From the NCBI GenBank assembly GCA_034004165.1, contig JAVEXI010000003.1:13915-77914 (forward strand): a DNA stretch of 64,000 bases. The letters run 5' to 3'. Under the pieces are notes generated by a model. That model was not told the origin of the DNA. It made no database searches and was given only the letters and a program-made list of their open reading frames with translations. Positions 35,033-43,641 of the stretch are shown piece by piece (the first letter of the stretch is position 1; each line of letters opens with the position of its first letter). This stretch comes from Gudongella sp034004165. GTDB taxonomy: Bacteria > Bacillota > Clostridia > Tissierellales > Tissierellaceae. A program made the position numbers and the translations under genes.

Positions 35033-35857
35033 TTACCTGTTCGCAACTACACCTCTAAATGCGATAGTAATTAGCACTATACCGCCACCTAAAAGAGATA
35101 ATGCGCCTGGCCTTTCGCCATTTAATAAAAAGACCCATAGGGGATTTAAAATTGGTTCTAAAACCATAATCAGTATCGCTTCCATTGCTGTAAGATGTTT
35201 TATAGCAGCTGAATAAAAAATATACGATAAACCTAATTGGAATGTCCCCAAAAGGAATATACCAATTAGGTTTTGTGCTCCTATAGTCTGTCCAAAAATA
35301 AAAGGCAACCCAATTGCTATGGTTATAAGATGCCCTAAAAGAATAGTTTCTATAGGTGATCCATCCTTTTGAAATCTCAAGGAAATTGTGACACCTGCAA
35401 GAGCAACTCCACTAACAAGAGCTACTATGTTTCCAGCAGTACTTCCCCCTCCTACTTCATCAAGAAAAAACAATACCATGCCCAGTCCGGTTGCAATAAT
35501 AGCTAGAAAATCAAACCATTTTATTCTTTCTTTTAGTACAATAAAGCTCAACAAAGCAACCCACACAGGAGCAGTAAATTGTAGAACAATAGAGTTTGCT
35601 GCTGTTGTAAGTTTATTTGCGATAATAAATAAAATTACCATTGAAGAGTAACACAAAGCCCCTATTAGCTGAGCTCTTGAAAAGGTAAATTTCGGTTTCT
35701 TTATATATAACATCACTACTATAGCAGAAAATATAGCCCTGGATCCAGCAATTGCCATAGATGGAAGATCGACCAGTTTTAACAAGATTCCACCTGTACT
35801 AAGCATTACAGCGGCTATTAGAATTTGAATTATTGCTTTTTTCCTGTCGTTGTTCAA
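35033..35857 (-). CDS. EamA/DMT-family permease
   Basis: 274 residues with about ten membrane segments made of two EamA repeats (5 plus 5): LQFTAPVWVALLSF in the first and LEPILNPLWVF in the second are the characteristic ends. It exports small metabolites or drugs; the substrate is unknown. TTG start with a GGCGGTG sequence upstream. It lies 11 bases downstream of the DUF1893 gene, so the two probably form an operon. Confidence 0.87.
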   Translation of the reverse strand: MNNDRKKAIIQILIAAVMLSTGGILLKLVDLPSMAIAGSRAIFSAIVVMLYIKKPKFTFSRAQLIGALCYSSMVILFIIANKLTTAANSIVLQFTAPVWVALLSFIVLKERIKWFDFLAIIATGLGMVLFFLDEVGGGSTAGNIVALVSGVALAGVTISLRFQKDGSPIETILLGHLITIAIGLPFIFGQTIGAQNLIGIFLLGTFQLGLSYIFYSAAIKHLTAMEAILIMVLEPILNPLWVFLLNGERPGALSLLGGGIVLITIAFRGVVANR

Positions 35858-35868
35858 TGTAGCACCGC

Positions 35869-36300
35869 CTATTTTGAGTTATTTATACCATTTAAAAACT
35901 TCTTTATTCTAACTAATAGTTCATCAACTTCTATAACATCTTCAGATAGTTTTTCTATGGGGCACTTATCACTTCCATCCCTATTCAGAATGAATGGTAC
36001 AACTTTTTTTGACTCATAGGGAATAGAATTCTCTTCTAATACTTTGATGGCAACCTCACTTATTAAATCTGTGTATAATCCTTTGATTTTGCCATTCACA
36101 AGTAACATTGCAGCGGCCTTTCCTGTAGCTCTGTCAGCAACATAAGCTCCTTCAAGCAAATCTAAGTTTTCAGTGTAGACTGTGTACAAGGGTTTTATTC
36201 CCCTCTCTTCGGAGACAGCTACTACCTTATTATCTTTCATTACTACAAGCTTCAAGCTTTTATCATTCAAAGTGCTTTTAACAATTTTTATATAATCCAT
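35869..36300 (-). CDS. DUF1893 protein (cytidine-deaminase-like fold)
   Basis: 143 residues. The N-terminal part (VMKDNKVVAVSEERGIKPLY) and the ADRATGKAAAMLLV motif match DUF1893, whose Thermotoga member TM1506 has a cytidine-deaminase-like fold without the usual zinc site. Here KAAAMLL replaces the H/C-AE motif, so deaminase activity is unlikely. Function unknown. GGAG precedes the ATG. Divergent from mnmH. Confidence 0.82.
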   Translation of the reverse strand: MDYIKIVKSTLNDKSLKLVVMKDNKVVAVSEERGIKPLYTVYTENLDLLEGAYVADRATGKAAAMLLVNGKIKGLYTDLISEVAIKVLEENSIPYESKKVVPFILNRDGSDKCPIEKLSEDVIEVDELLVRIKKFLNGINNSK

Positions 36301-36370
36301 TTCCTCACTCCTATCTTATATTTATATTCTACAATATTTACAAAAATTTATGAATACAAAAGTCAAAAGG

Positions 36371-36398
36371 TTTACTATAATAGTATTTGTTATATAAT
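36371..36398 (+). promoter_or_regulatory. Probable promoter of mnmH
   Basis: TTTACT (36371-36376) and TATAAT (36393-36398) with a 16-base spacer, about 25 bases upstream of the start codon. No operator-like repeat seen. Confidence 0.5.
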
Positions 36399-36422
36399 TA
36401 AAAAAAAGATAAGAGGTTAGCA

Positions 36423-37445
36423 ATGTACACAGATATTAAGTACGAAGAATTATTAACAAAATTTTCTAGAAAAGAATATTTGCTGATAGATGTTAGAACA
36501 CCATTAGAATACATGGAAGAAACGATTCCTGGGTCTATCAATCTACCGGTTTTTTCTAATGAAGAAAGGGCCGCTATAGGAACTGCTTACGCAAAAGAAA
36601 GCGTTGAAAAAGCAAAGCAAATCGGAGTAGAAGCAATCTCTAAGCGCTTGCCTGATCTATTCTCTAAAATACTTGAACTAAACAGAGAATATGCAAATCT
36701 GATCTTCTTCTGTTCTCGAGGTGGATTTAGAAGCTCAAGTATTGTGGCTCTATTAAAGAGTTTGAAAATTAACGTTTTGAAACTCGATGGAGGATACAAA
36801 GGATACAGGGGTTTTATAAATAATGAATTGCCTAAAATATCAGAGAATGTAAGATTAGTTGTACTTTATGGTAATACTGGCACAGGAAAGACCCATATTC
36901 TTTCAGAATTACGTTCTTTAGAAGCCAATGTAATAGACCTGGAACAATGCGCTAACCACAGAGGTTCTATCCTAGGTTCAGTTGGCATTGGAAAACCTAA
37001 CAGTCAAAAAATGTTTGAATCTCTTCTCTATGATGAAATTTCAAAATGCGACAATAGAATTATTTTTATTGAAGGCGAAAGCAAGAGAATTGGACGTTCT
37101 GTCATTCCAGACTATTTTTTTGAAAAAATCAGAGACGGAATCCATGTCCGGATTACTGCCCCAATGAATCTGCGTGTTGAAAATATTATGTCAGACTATG
37201 TTCACGACACAGATGAAGAGCTAATCGAGGCTCTAGATCATCTTCGTAAAAGACTTGGAAACGAAACAATAGACAACTATATTATTGAAATCAGCAAAAA
37301 AAATCATCCAATTGTAGTTGAAGAGCTTATGAAAAACTACTATGATCCCATGTATGAGCACAACAAAAGGAATTTTGTGTTTGAACTAGAAAATACTAAT
37401 TCACGTGAATCAGCAAAAATACTTTTAACAAAATATGATTCATAA
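36423..37445 (+). CDS. mnmH: tRNA 2-selenouridine synthase (MnmH/SelU)
   Basis: 340 residues. An N-terminal rhodanese domain with catalytic Cys97 in FFCSRGGFRSSS (same position as the E. coli enzyme) and a C-terminal P-loop domain (GNTGTGKTH, residues 150-158). It replaces the sulfur of 2-thiouridine at the tRNA wobble position with selenium from selenophosphate. Its presence shows the cell makes selenophosphate, and the window independently encodes a selenocysteine protein at 39.4-39.7 kb. It forms a single-gene unit. Confidence 0.95.
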   Translation: MYTDIKYEELLTKFSRKEYLLIDVRTPLEYMEETIPGSINLPVFSNEERAAIGTAYAKESVEKAKQIGVEAISKRLPDLFSKILELNREYANLIFFCSRGGFRSSSIVALLKSLKINVLKLDGGYKGYRGFINNELPKISENVRLVVLYGNTGTGKTHILSELRSLEANVIDLEQCANHRGSILGSVGIGKPNSQKMFESLLYDEISKCDNRIIFIEGESKRIGRSVIPDYFFEKIRDGIHVRITAPMNLRVENIMSDYVHDTDEELIEALDHLRKRLGNETIDNYIIEISKKNHPIVVEELMKNYYDPMYEHNKRNFVFELENTNSRESAKILLTKYDS

Positions 37446-37471
37446 CAGTAAAGCTAATTATGTATAATGAA

Positions 37472-37507
37472 AATGCCCTAATCACCTATTTGATCAGGGC
37501 ATATTTT
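37472..37507. terminator. Terminator between mnmH and ECF transporter gene
   Basis: AATGCCCTAATCA pairs with TGATCAGGGCAT with one mismatch or bulge, followed by a T-run, between two convergent genes. Confidence 0.7.
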
Positions 37508-37523
37508 ATGCTTAATGCTAGTT

Positions 37524-38030
37524 TTAAAAACTCAAATTATTTCTCATTAGTTTTATAATTGGTGGTATAATCACTAACTGAATGAGTATTCCTGGAAGAC
37601 CAGTTATAATTGCACCCTTAATATAAGGTATAGCTGATATCTGTGCTCCAAAAAATTTTGACATTATAAAAACCATTAAGCTTGCAGCAATTCGACCGTC
37701 TACCATCCCTACTAACAGTGGAACATATGCATTTCTTTTCATGATTTTAGCAATATAGCCAGAAGATAAACCATATATTCCGAGCTCTGCTATCATTATT
37801 GGCAACATAGGGAACATTGGTGGCATACCAGTCATAACAGAACTTAAAATCGGAGTAACAATCCCTACAAAAAGACCAGCTACAGGGCCTAACAATATCC
37901 CTGCCATCAATACAGGTATATGCATTGGTAAAAACATTGGTCCTCCCATATTAAAACTATGAAAAGCAATGGGCAAAACAAGGCCCAAAGCTATGAACAT
38001 TGCAGAAAAAGCAATTTTCCTAGTGTTCAT
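37524..38030 (-). CDS. ECF transporter substrate-binding (S) component
   Basis: 168 residues with five or six membrane helices. N-terminal KIAFSAMFIALGLVLP and MHIPVLMAGILLGP are typical of ECF S components (vitamin or metal uptake), as is the GMVDGRIAASLMVF element. No riboswitch is visible upstream, so the substrate cannot be inferred. It lies after a terminator hairpin of the Mrp gene, which leaves readthrough or a separate weak promoter. Confidence 0.82.
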   Translation of the reverse strand: MNTRKIAFSAMFIALGLVLPIAFHSFNMGGPMFLPMHIPVLMAGILLGPVAGLFVGIVTPILSSVMTGMPPMFPMLPIMIAELGIYGLSSGYIAKIMKRNAYVPLLVGMVDGRIAASLMVFIMSKFFGAQISAIPYIKGAIITGLPGILIQLVIIPPIIKLMRNNLSF

Positions 38031-38050
38031 TTCTACCTCCTATATTAGTA

Positions 38051-38079
38051 TTAAGAGACTGGAGTTCCAGTCTCTTAAT
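38051..38079 (-). terminator. Terminator downstream of the Mrp gene
   Basis: TTAAGAGACTGGA and its perfect complement (13 bases each, 2-base loop) lie between the Mrp and ECF genes. Confidence 0.75.
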
Positions 38080-38083
38080 AATC

Positions 38084-38908
38084 TTATTCAAAAGCCGCTA
38101 TAAGGTCATCTAGCATTGTTACATTAATATGTTCAATTGCTCCACTATCTACTGCAGCAGCAATCTTTGGATCGATCGGCACTCTGGCAAAACGACTAAT
38201 ATTCTGCTCAGCAGCAACTTGCTCCACTTTGCTTTCGCCAAATACATCAATTTTCTTCCCACAGTCAGGGCATTCAAGATATGACATGTTCTCGACAATC
38301 CCCAATATGGGTATGTTCATCATCTTTGCCATGTTTGCAGCCTTAGCGACAATCATCGAAACCAGCTCTTGTGGCGAAGTAACAACGATTATTCCATCAA
38401 CAGGCAATGACTGAAATACGGTCAACGGTACGTCTCCAGTTCCCGGGGGCATATCTACAAACATATAGTCTACATCTCCCCACTCAACATCAGTCCAAAA
38501 TTGTTTTACAACTCCAGTAACTATAGCACCTCTCCAAATAACAGGGTCTGTTTCATTTTCAAGAATCAGGTTTATCGACATAATCTTAATACCACTGTCA
38601 CTTACTCGTGGTATCAGACTCTTTCCATTTGAAACTGCTCTCCCGTCTATTCCAAAGGATCTGGGTATTGATGGACCAGTAATATCTGCATCCATAATTG
38701 CAGTCTTATAACCTCTATTTCTCATATTAATTGCAAGCATAGAAGTTACAAGAGATTTACCAACTCCGCCTTTACCACTGACAATACCTATTACTTTCCT
38801 GACATTGCTGTTATCATTCATCTTAGCAGCAAATTCATTCATTGGTTCAGTCCTGTCATTACAGTCAACGCTGCAAGTACTACAGCTGCTGTTGCATGTT
38901 TCGCTCAT
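38084..38908 (-). CDS. Mrp/NBP35-family ATP-binding protein
   Basis: 274 residues. Deviant Walker A SGKGGVGKSLVT, MPPGTGDVPLT and the C-terminal CPDC (about residue 212) mark an Mrp/ApbC-type iron-sulfur cluster carrier. The N-terminus has four Cys in CNSSCSTCSVDC, like the extra Cys-rich region of NBP35-type proteins. It lies 30 bases downstream of the DUF134 gene; this pairing is common in anaerobes. Confidence 0.9.
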   Translation of the reverse strand: MSETCNSSCSTCSVDCNDRTEPMNEFAAKMNDNSNVRKVIGIVSGKGGVGKSLVTSMLAINMRNRGYKTAIMDADITGPSIPRSFGIDGRAVSNGKSLIPRVSDSGIKIMSINLILENETDPVIWRGAIVTGVVKQFWTDVEWGDVDYMFVDMPPGTGDVPLTVFQSLPVDGIIVVTSPQELVSMIVAKAANMAKMMNIPILGIVENMSYLECPDCGKKIDVFGESKVEQVAAEQNISRFARVPIDPKIAAAVDSGAIEHINVTMLDDLIAAFE

Positions 38909-38938
38909 TAATACGCCTTCTTTCTAATTTTATTGCCT

Positions 38939-39313
38939 TTATAGCATACCATGGTGCCTTCCTCTTCTATGTCTGTGAACTCTGCAGTTGCTGCAGTAGA
39001 ACAACTCTTTTTCGTCTTCTTCACACAACTTATAAGATCCACCCTCTATTCTAAGAGGTATCCCTTCAACTATGGCATCAGCTATTTTTTTTCTTGCAGA
39101 AATATATATTCTCTGGACAGTAGTTCTGGCGACATCCATTATATCTGCACATTCCTCCTGCATCAGCCCTTCTTGATCTATCAATCTTATAGCCTCGTAT
39201 TCTTCAACAGACATGACAATCTCATCGCCTATACTTTGTCTTCTATTGAGAGGCCCGAATAGATTTGTTTCTGGTAAGCAACATACTTTCCTTGCTTTCA
39301 TGGGTCTTGCCAA
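38939..39313 (-). CDS. DUF134 DNA-binding protein
   Basis: 124 residues beginning with the TTG at 39311-39313 (GGAGGTG upstream). The core is the DUF134 helix-turn-helix: VEEYEAIRLIDQEGLMQEECADIM and ARTTVQRIYISARKKIADAI. The C-terminus has CSNC and a tail of His and Arg (HRHRRGRHHG) that could bind metal. It is probably a regulator of Mrp, encoded 30 bases downstream. Confidence 0.85.
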   Translation of the reverse strand: MARPMKARKVCCLPETNLFGPLNRRQSIGDEIVMSVEEYEAIRLIDQEGLMQEECADIMDVARTTVQRIYISARKKIADAIVEGIPLRIEGGSYKLCEEDEKELFYCSNCRVHRHRRGRHHGML

Positions 39314-39390
39314 TAATCTCACCTCCATACCCAACCATTATACCATGAATTAAAATATGTAACCATAGTCAATAATAAAAAAACATAATT

Positions 39391-39415
39391 ATGGCTCTCA
39401 ATTAAGAGAGCCATT
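39391..39415 (-). terminator. Terminator of the selenoprotein gene
   Basis: ATGGCTCTC pairs with GAGAGCCAT (6-base loop); T-rich on the minus-strand 3' side. Confidence 0.75.
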
Positions 39416-39420
39416 TAATT

Positions 39421-39651
39421 TTAGAGTCCAAGAAGCTGATCAATACTTGCTTTGTCAAATCCGACTATAATCTGTCCGTTGATATCAATTACGGGCACTC
39501 CTCTTTGTCCGGATTTTTGGACCATTTCTACTGCTTTATTATAGTCTTTAGAAACATCATAATCTGTAAAAGCTATATTCTTCTGGTTTAGGTAATCCTT
39601 TACCTTCGTGCACCATGGTCATGATGGTGTTGAATAAATAATTATGTTCAT
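39421..39651 (-). CDS. Selenocysteine-containing glutaredoxin-like protein (UPWC motif)
   Basis: A 76-residue reading frame is broken only by one in-frame TGA at codon 11 (39619-39621). With the TGA read as selenocysteine, the protein begins MNIIIYSTPSUPWCTKV and continues through a full glutaredoxin/NrdH-type fold with GQRGVPVID (cis-Pro) and INGQIIVGFD. The TGA lies exactly where these proteins have the first Cys of the CPWC active site. GAGGAGG precedes the ATG. A hairpin just after the TGA fits a bacterial SECIS. Selenocysteine glutaredoxins are known in Clostridia such as Alkaliphilus. The alternative, two broken fragments, would not keep the fold intact. Confidence 0.93.
39589..39621 (-). 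promoter_or_regulatory. Bacterial SECIS element
   Basis: On the transcript the UGA codon is followed after 13 bases by the stem AGGUAA / UUACCU (6 base pairs) with the apical loop AGGA. Loop size, a G in the first two loop positions and the 19-base distance from UGA to the loop agree with the bacterial SECIS consensus. It should bind SelB. Confidence 0.75.
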
Positions 39652-39682
39652 TGTATACCTCCTCGTTTTGGTAGTTTATATA

Positions 39683-39712
39683 CATATACCTAAAATAAAT
39701 ACATTTAAACAA
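39683..39712 (-). promoter_or_regulatory. Possible promoter of the selenoprotein gene
   Basis: On the minus strand TTGTTT (39707-39712) and TATATG (39683-39688) have an 18-base spacer; the start codon is about 30 bases further on. Weak match. Confidence 0.35.
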
Positions 39713-39772
39713 ATTTCAGGTCTGTAAAATTGATACCTTAAACACTTTAAGCAACTTACATAATATATTAAC

Positions 39773-40870
39773 TCAGCTACTCTTAATCCCAGCTCCACAA
39801 AAAGGTAATACCGTCATTTTGTTAGACAAATCACGCCTTAACTTTATGAAGGCTGCATAATTTACAGCGGAGGTTGGTTCAACATAAATCCCTTTTTGGG
39901 CTAGCTCTTTCCTAGCCTCTACTATTTCAGGTTCTTTTACAGCAACAACTTCACCATTTGATTTCTTGATTATATCAAGTATCTCCTCTCCTCTTGGAGG
40001 GTTTGAAATAGCAATTCCTTCTGCTACTGTAGGTTGAGATTTTGAAAATTCGGCTGCTTGTTCTTTATTTACAAAAGCATCATAGATTGGCGAACAAGCA
40101 AGAGCCTGTACAGCTATAATCTGTGGCCTCTCTTTAATAAAGCCCATTCTTTCAAACTCTGAAAATGCAATTTCTGCGCCCATAACTAGTGTTCCATTAC
40201 CTACTGGTAGGATGAAAACATCTGGTAATCTATTGCCCAATTGTTCATATACTTCATAAAAGTACGTCTTTGTTCCCTCATAAAAATATGGATTGAAAAT
40301 ATGACTTGCATAAAATACTTTGTTTTCATCTACGAACTTTCTTGCCTCAATACCAGCTGCAGCCCTGTTCCCCTCAACAACTTTTACAATTGCTCCATGA
40401 GCCCTTATCTGTGATAGCTTGCTTTCACTTGTTACTTCAGGTACAAATACAAAGCATTTAAGTCCTGCCCGAGAGCTATAAGCAGCAACAGCAGTTGCTG
40501 CATTACCACTACTATCGATCGCAAGGCTTTCAAATCCAAGTTTCTTTGCCAATAGAACCAGCATTACAGCTCCTCTGTCCTTAAATGACAGAGTTGGCAT
40601 ATAAAAATCTGCTTTCCCATATAAATTATTTTCTAATTTAATAAGAGAAGTCATACCCTCACCTAGAGTGATGTCCTTTGCATCATCTCTTGAAAATGGC
40701 AAGAGATTCTCGTACCTCCAAATAGAAACATTATTTGCTTTTAATGGGCTCCCAAAGTTAAAATCGCCTATTGTCTCCTCTAATCTAAAGAGTCCACCAC
40801 AGTCACATTTGTACTCTAAGGATTCCACTGGATACACTTTATTGCATTTGCTGCATCTATATTGTTTCAT
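39773..40870 (-). CDS. thrC: Threonine synthase
   Basis: 365 residues. An N-terminal zinc-ribbon (Cys6, Cys9, Cys22, Cys24) precedes a fold-type II PLP domain. The PLP lysine is Lys97 in SFKDRGA; other motifs are DSSGNAATAVAAY and PVGNGTLV. It converts O-phosphohomoserine to threonine. The start ATG lies inside the end of the methyltransferase gene (14-base overlap). A frame start further up at 40918 is inside that gene and unlikely. No homoserine kinase or dehydrogenase gene is in the window. Confidence 0.88.
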   Translation of the reverse strand: MKQYRCSKCNKVYPVESLEYKCDCGGLFRLEETIGDFNFGSPLKANNVSIWRYENLLPFSRDDAKDITLGEGMTSLIKLENNLYGKADFYMPTLSFKDRGAVMLVLLAKKLGFESLAIDSSGNAATAVAAYSSRAGLKCFVFVPEVTSESKLSQIRAHGAIVKVVEGNRAAAGIEARKFVDENKVFYASHIFNPYFYEGTKTYFYEVYEQLGNRLPDVFILPVGNGTLVMGAEIAFSEFERMGFIKERPQIIAVQALACSPIYDAFVNKEQAAEFSKSQPTVAEGIAISNPPRGEEILDIIKKSNGEVVAVKEPEIVEARKELAQKGIYVEPTSAVNYAAFIKLRRDLSNKMTVLPFCGAGIKSS

Positions 40871-41465
40871 CAGGTTCACCGGCTTTTTCAATAATATACC
40901 ATGCTGCTCTCGTGTCAACGTCTACAACCCTGACATTGCCAAACAACTCTTTTAGTTCTGTTTCGACAACTTTGATAAAATTAAAGTAGTCTCCACGCTC
41001 TAACCATTCAACGATGTCATTTAAAAACCTGCGTTCTCTATTGTAATCGTAAATAATCATATATTTTCTGGCTACTCTATACATCTCTTTATATAATTTA
41101 ATCCGCTCTTTTTCTTTCATACCATGGGCAACATAAGAAGCAATTACGATATCATAACTGCTGTCTGTAAATTCGAGTCCTTCCAATGCATTCCCAACGT
41201 AAAACGAAATATCTTTCCCTCGAGTTTTTTCTTTAGAAATTTGAACCATTCTTTCGACAGGCTCAACACCAGAAACTTCAGGAATAAAAGCTTTGAAAGA
41301 TGTACACAGTGCTCCAGTACCTGAACCAACATCCAAAATTGATTTAACCTCACTATAATCAATTTTGGCTTTATTTTGCTCTAATACACCAGAGTAATAG
41401 TTCTTCTGGTAATTGTAGAATAATCCATAAATTCGCGCTATAGCATGAAATACTCCTCTACTCAT
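40857..41465 (-). CDS. Class I SAM-dependent methyltransferase
   Basis: 202 residues with the Rossmann motif I ILDVGSGTGAL and a motif II region at SGVEPVERMV, followed by YDIVIASYVAHGM. The N-terminus (FHAIARIYGLFYNYQ) resembles that of ubiquinone/menaquinone-type or small-molecule methyltransferases. The substrate is unknown. It starts at ATG 41465 (GGAGAG upstream) and lies 20 bases downstream of the autolysin gene. Confidence 0.82.
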   Translation of the reverse strand: MSRGVFHAIARIYGLFYNYQKNYYSGVLEQNKAKIDYSEVKSILDVGSGTGALCTSFKAFIPEVSGVEPVERMVQISKEKTRGKDISFYVGNALEGLEFTDSSYDIVIASYVAHGMKEKERIKLYKEMYRVARKYMIIYDYNRERRFLNDIVEWLERGDYFNFIKVVETELKELFGNVRVVDVDTRAAWYIIEKAGEPDETI

Positions 41466-41485
41466 TTCAATCTCTCCAAATAATA

Positions 41486-43570
41486 TCAAAATGTCAATAA
41501 ATCTAACTTTTGTAAGTCATACTGCCTTACAAGATTTATAAGTTTCATCGAATATTGTGGGTCGGTTGCATATCCCGCGCTTCTTACCGCCCAGGATGCT
41601 GCGACATAATCATTCATAACATCCCTAAAAATCTGGTATCTATCAGCTTTTAACAGTAATGCTTTATGATCATTCCAACTCTCTGAAGCATTTTTATAAG
41701 CCCTAAATTTCGCATCTACTCTATAAGTTACACCATTGTATACTTCCCAAGTGTTTGAGATTACAGATCCATTACTTCCTTCCCCTTTGATTCCAAAAAG
41801 GTTGTTTGACTTCTTATTGGAGTATTTATCACTTGGGACGCTCTGCCCCCAACCAGTCTCTAATATAGCCTGTGCTGTCTGTATTGCTGCTGACATGCCT
41901 GTTTTTCTCATCGAGTCTACAGCCATGGCTGATGCATAACTCAAAAATTGGTCTTTTGCTATTATGCTGTAAGGACCAAAAGTCTTACCTGTGAACACTT
42001 TAAACTGCACTGTATCACTCTTAATAATTGCGCCGTTAGCAGTGCCTTCTGCCTGAACCCTCCAGTCTCCGTCGTCACCACTTAAAGGAACGAAGGACAC
42101 TTCTTTAGAGCCAGCTGCAGAAGCTCTTCTATCACCAGACTTTACGTTGGTAAAGACATATTTAATATTTGTAATTTCTACATTACTTCTGTAGTCAACT
42201 TTTACAGCTTCTGTGATGACAGCACCTGGTCCCAGACCCTGAATCTGTAATTTGGGACTTCCGTCAACTTGTACGCTGACAGGAGAGCTAGACCATTGCT
42301 GACCAGTTGTGTCTGTAACCCTGACAATAAGTTCCTTAGAACCTGAATGTACAGGTCCTGGAAACCATGTATACCCACCATATGGCATCGTAGCCAGTAT
42401 TGTTTCAACACCTGTTGCTTTGTCCTTTAAAATATACGAAGTATCCCTTACATCAAAATTTCTATTGGCTATTAGATTTACTGGGCTATTTACTTTTGCA
42501 CCCTGAGAGACTCCAGAAAGCGAAATGTTTCTATTAGGCATAGCTTTCACCAGGTAGCCTCTGCTATCGAAGCTATTGTTACGAGAATCATAAGCTTTCA
42601 CAGAAATTGTGTAATCTCCTCTCTGCTCAAAAGTAGGGTTCCATGTAAAAGCTCCGTAAGGATCCAGATCTTCGTAAAGCTTTACAGTTCCTGTCACATT
42701 ATTCTTTACAGAATATGTGACCTTAAACGGTGAAAAATTAAATTCAGGAGTTATATTTAAAGCGCCCGTTATCGTCATTCCATCAGTAATGCCTCTTATG
42801 GCAACCTGTGGCTGTACTTCAACAATAACTGGAACAGAATCTGCAGAAATAAGATTCCCATTCGAATCATATAGCGCGACAACAAGAATTTTTTCTCCAT
42901 TATCTTCTGGCTTTGGTGTATAGACAATCTGTTTAGAATTAGCTGGAGCCAGAGCGACGACAAATCCTTTTCGTGTATACGAATCTAAAATCAAAGCTCT
43001 TAGCTGACTACCTTTAGCGACATCTTTGGAATCTGCAGTAATATTAACATTAGTGGTCCCAGTTATTTTAGAACCAGCCAATGGAGATTGAATCTTTAGG
43101 CTGTAAAAAGGTTCCATTGCTGACTTGCGAGATGAATCTACATAAGCAGTTCTTGACATGTCATTCCAATCAATCCCTATTTCAAACGCATTACTTATCA
43201 CCCTCAGAGGAACATAAGTCCTACCATCAATTATAAAAGGAGCCACATCTGAAGTAACAGATTTCCTATTGTTTTCACTAAGTATAACCTTGCTTCCAAT
43301 AGCAAGTGTAATTGTCTTTCCATCTCGGGTGGCCGTTACGATTCTATTTACTTCATCCCATTTTACAACAGCTCCCAACTCTTCAGCTATAAACCTCAGA
43401 GGTACCATTGTACGGTTGTTTTCCAAAACAGGCGCAGCTTTAGTAGTTATATCTCGTCCATTTACGACAAGTCGCATCGGCATTGCCGCAGTTGATTCAT
43501 AGCTTAAAAAGAGCACAAAAATCATTAAAGTTATTGTGATAGGTTTTTTAAATAGATTCTGATATTTCAT
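41486..43570 (-). CDS. Secreted autolysin: copper-amine-oxidase-like N-domain plus glucosaminidase
   Basis: About 694 residues. A signal peptide (about 10-28) is followed by two stalk-like repeats of the copper amine oxidase N-terminal domain type (MVPLRFIAEELGA, YVPLRVISNAFEIG), four or five Ig/Big-like repeats (residues about 165-530, each with a G-x-x-I/V-T-G-x-x-N start), and a C-terminal glucosaminidase (GH73/FlgJ-like) domain with catalytic Glu in AILETGWGQ and LFGIKGEG. It cleaves the peptidoglycan glycan chain and should be cell-wall bound. Start ATG 43570, GAGGTGGCGGG upstream. Confidence 0.9.
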   Translation of the reverse strand: MKYQNLFKKPITITLMIFVLFLSYESTAAMPMRLVVNGRDITTKAAPVLENNRTMVPLRFIAEELGAVVKWDEVNRIVTATRDGKTITLAIGSKVILSENNRKSVTSDVAPFIIDGRTYVPLRVISNAFEIGIDWNDMSRTAYVDSSRKSAMEPFYSLKIQSPLAGSKITGTTNVNITADSKDVAKGSQLRALILDSYTRKGFVVALAPANSKQIVYTPKPEDNGEKILVVALYDSNGNLISADSVPVIVEVQPQVAIRGITDGMTITGALNITPEFNFSPFKVTYSVKNNVTGTVKLYEDLDPYGAFTWNPTFEQRGDYTISVKAYDSRNNSFDSRGYLVKAMPNRNISLSGVSQGAKVNSPVNLIANRNFDVRDTSYILKDKATGVETILATMPYGGYTWFPGPVHSGSKELIVRVTDTTGQQWSSSPVSVQVDGSPKLQIQGLGPGAVITEAVKVDYRSNVEITNIKYVFTNVKSGDRRASAAGSKEVSFVPLSGDDGDWRVQAEGTANGAIIKSDTVQFKVFTGKTFGPYSIIAKDQFLSYASAMAVDSMRKTGMSAAIQTAQAILETGWGQSVPSDKYSNKKSNNLFGIKGEGSNGSVISNTWEVYNGVTYRVDAKFRAYKNASESWNDHKALLLKADRYQIFRDVMNDYVAASWAVRSAGYATDPQYSMKLINLVRQYDLQKLDLLTF

Positions 43571-43641
43571 ATTATCCCGCCACCTCTCCATTATTCCAAT
43601 TGAGCAGATATCCCTTATCTACTCTCCTGTTATATTGCTGT

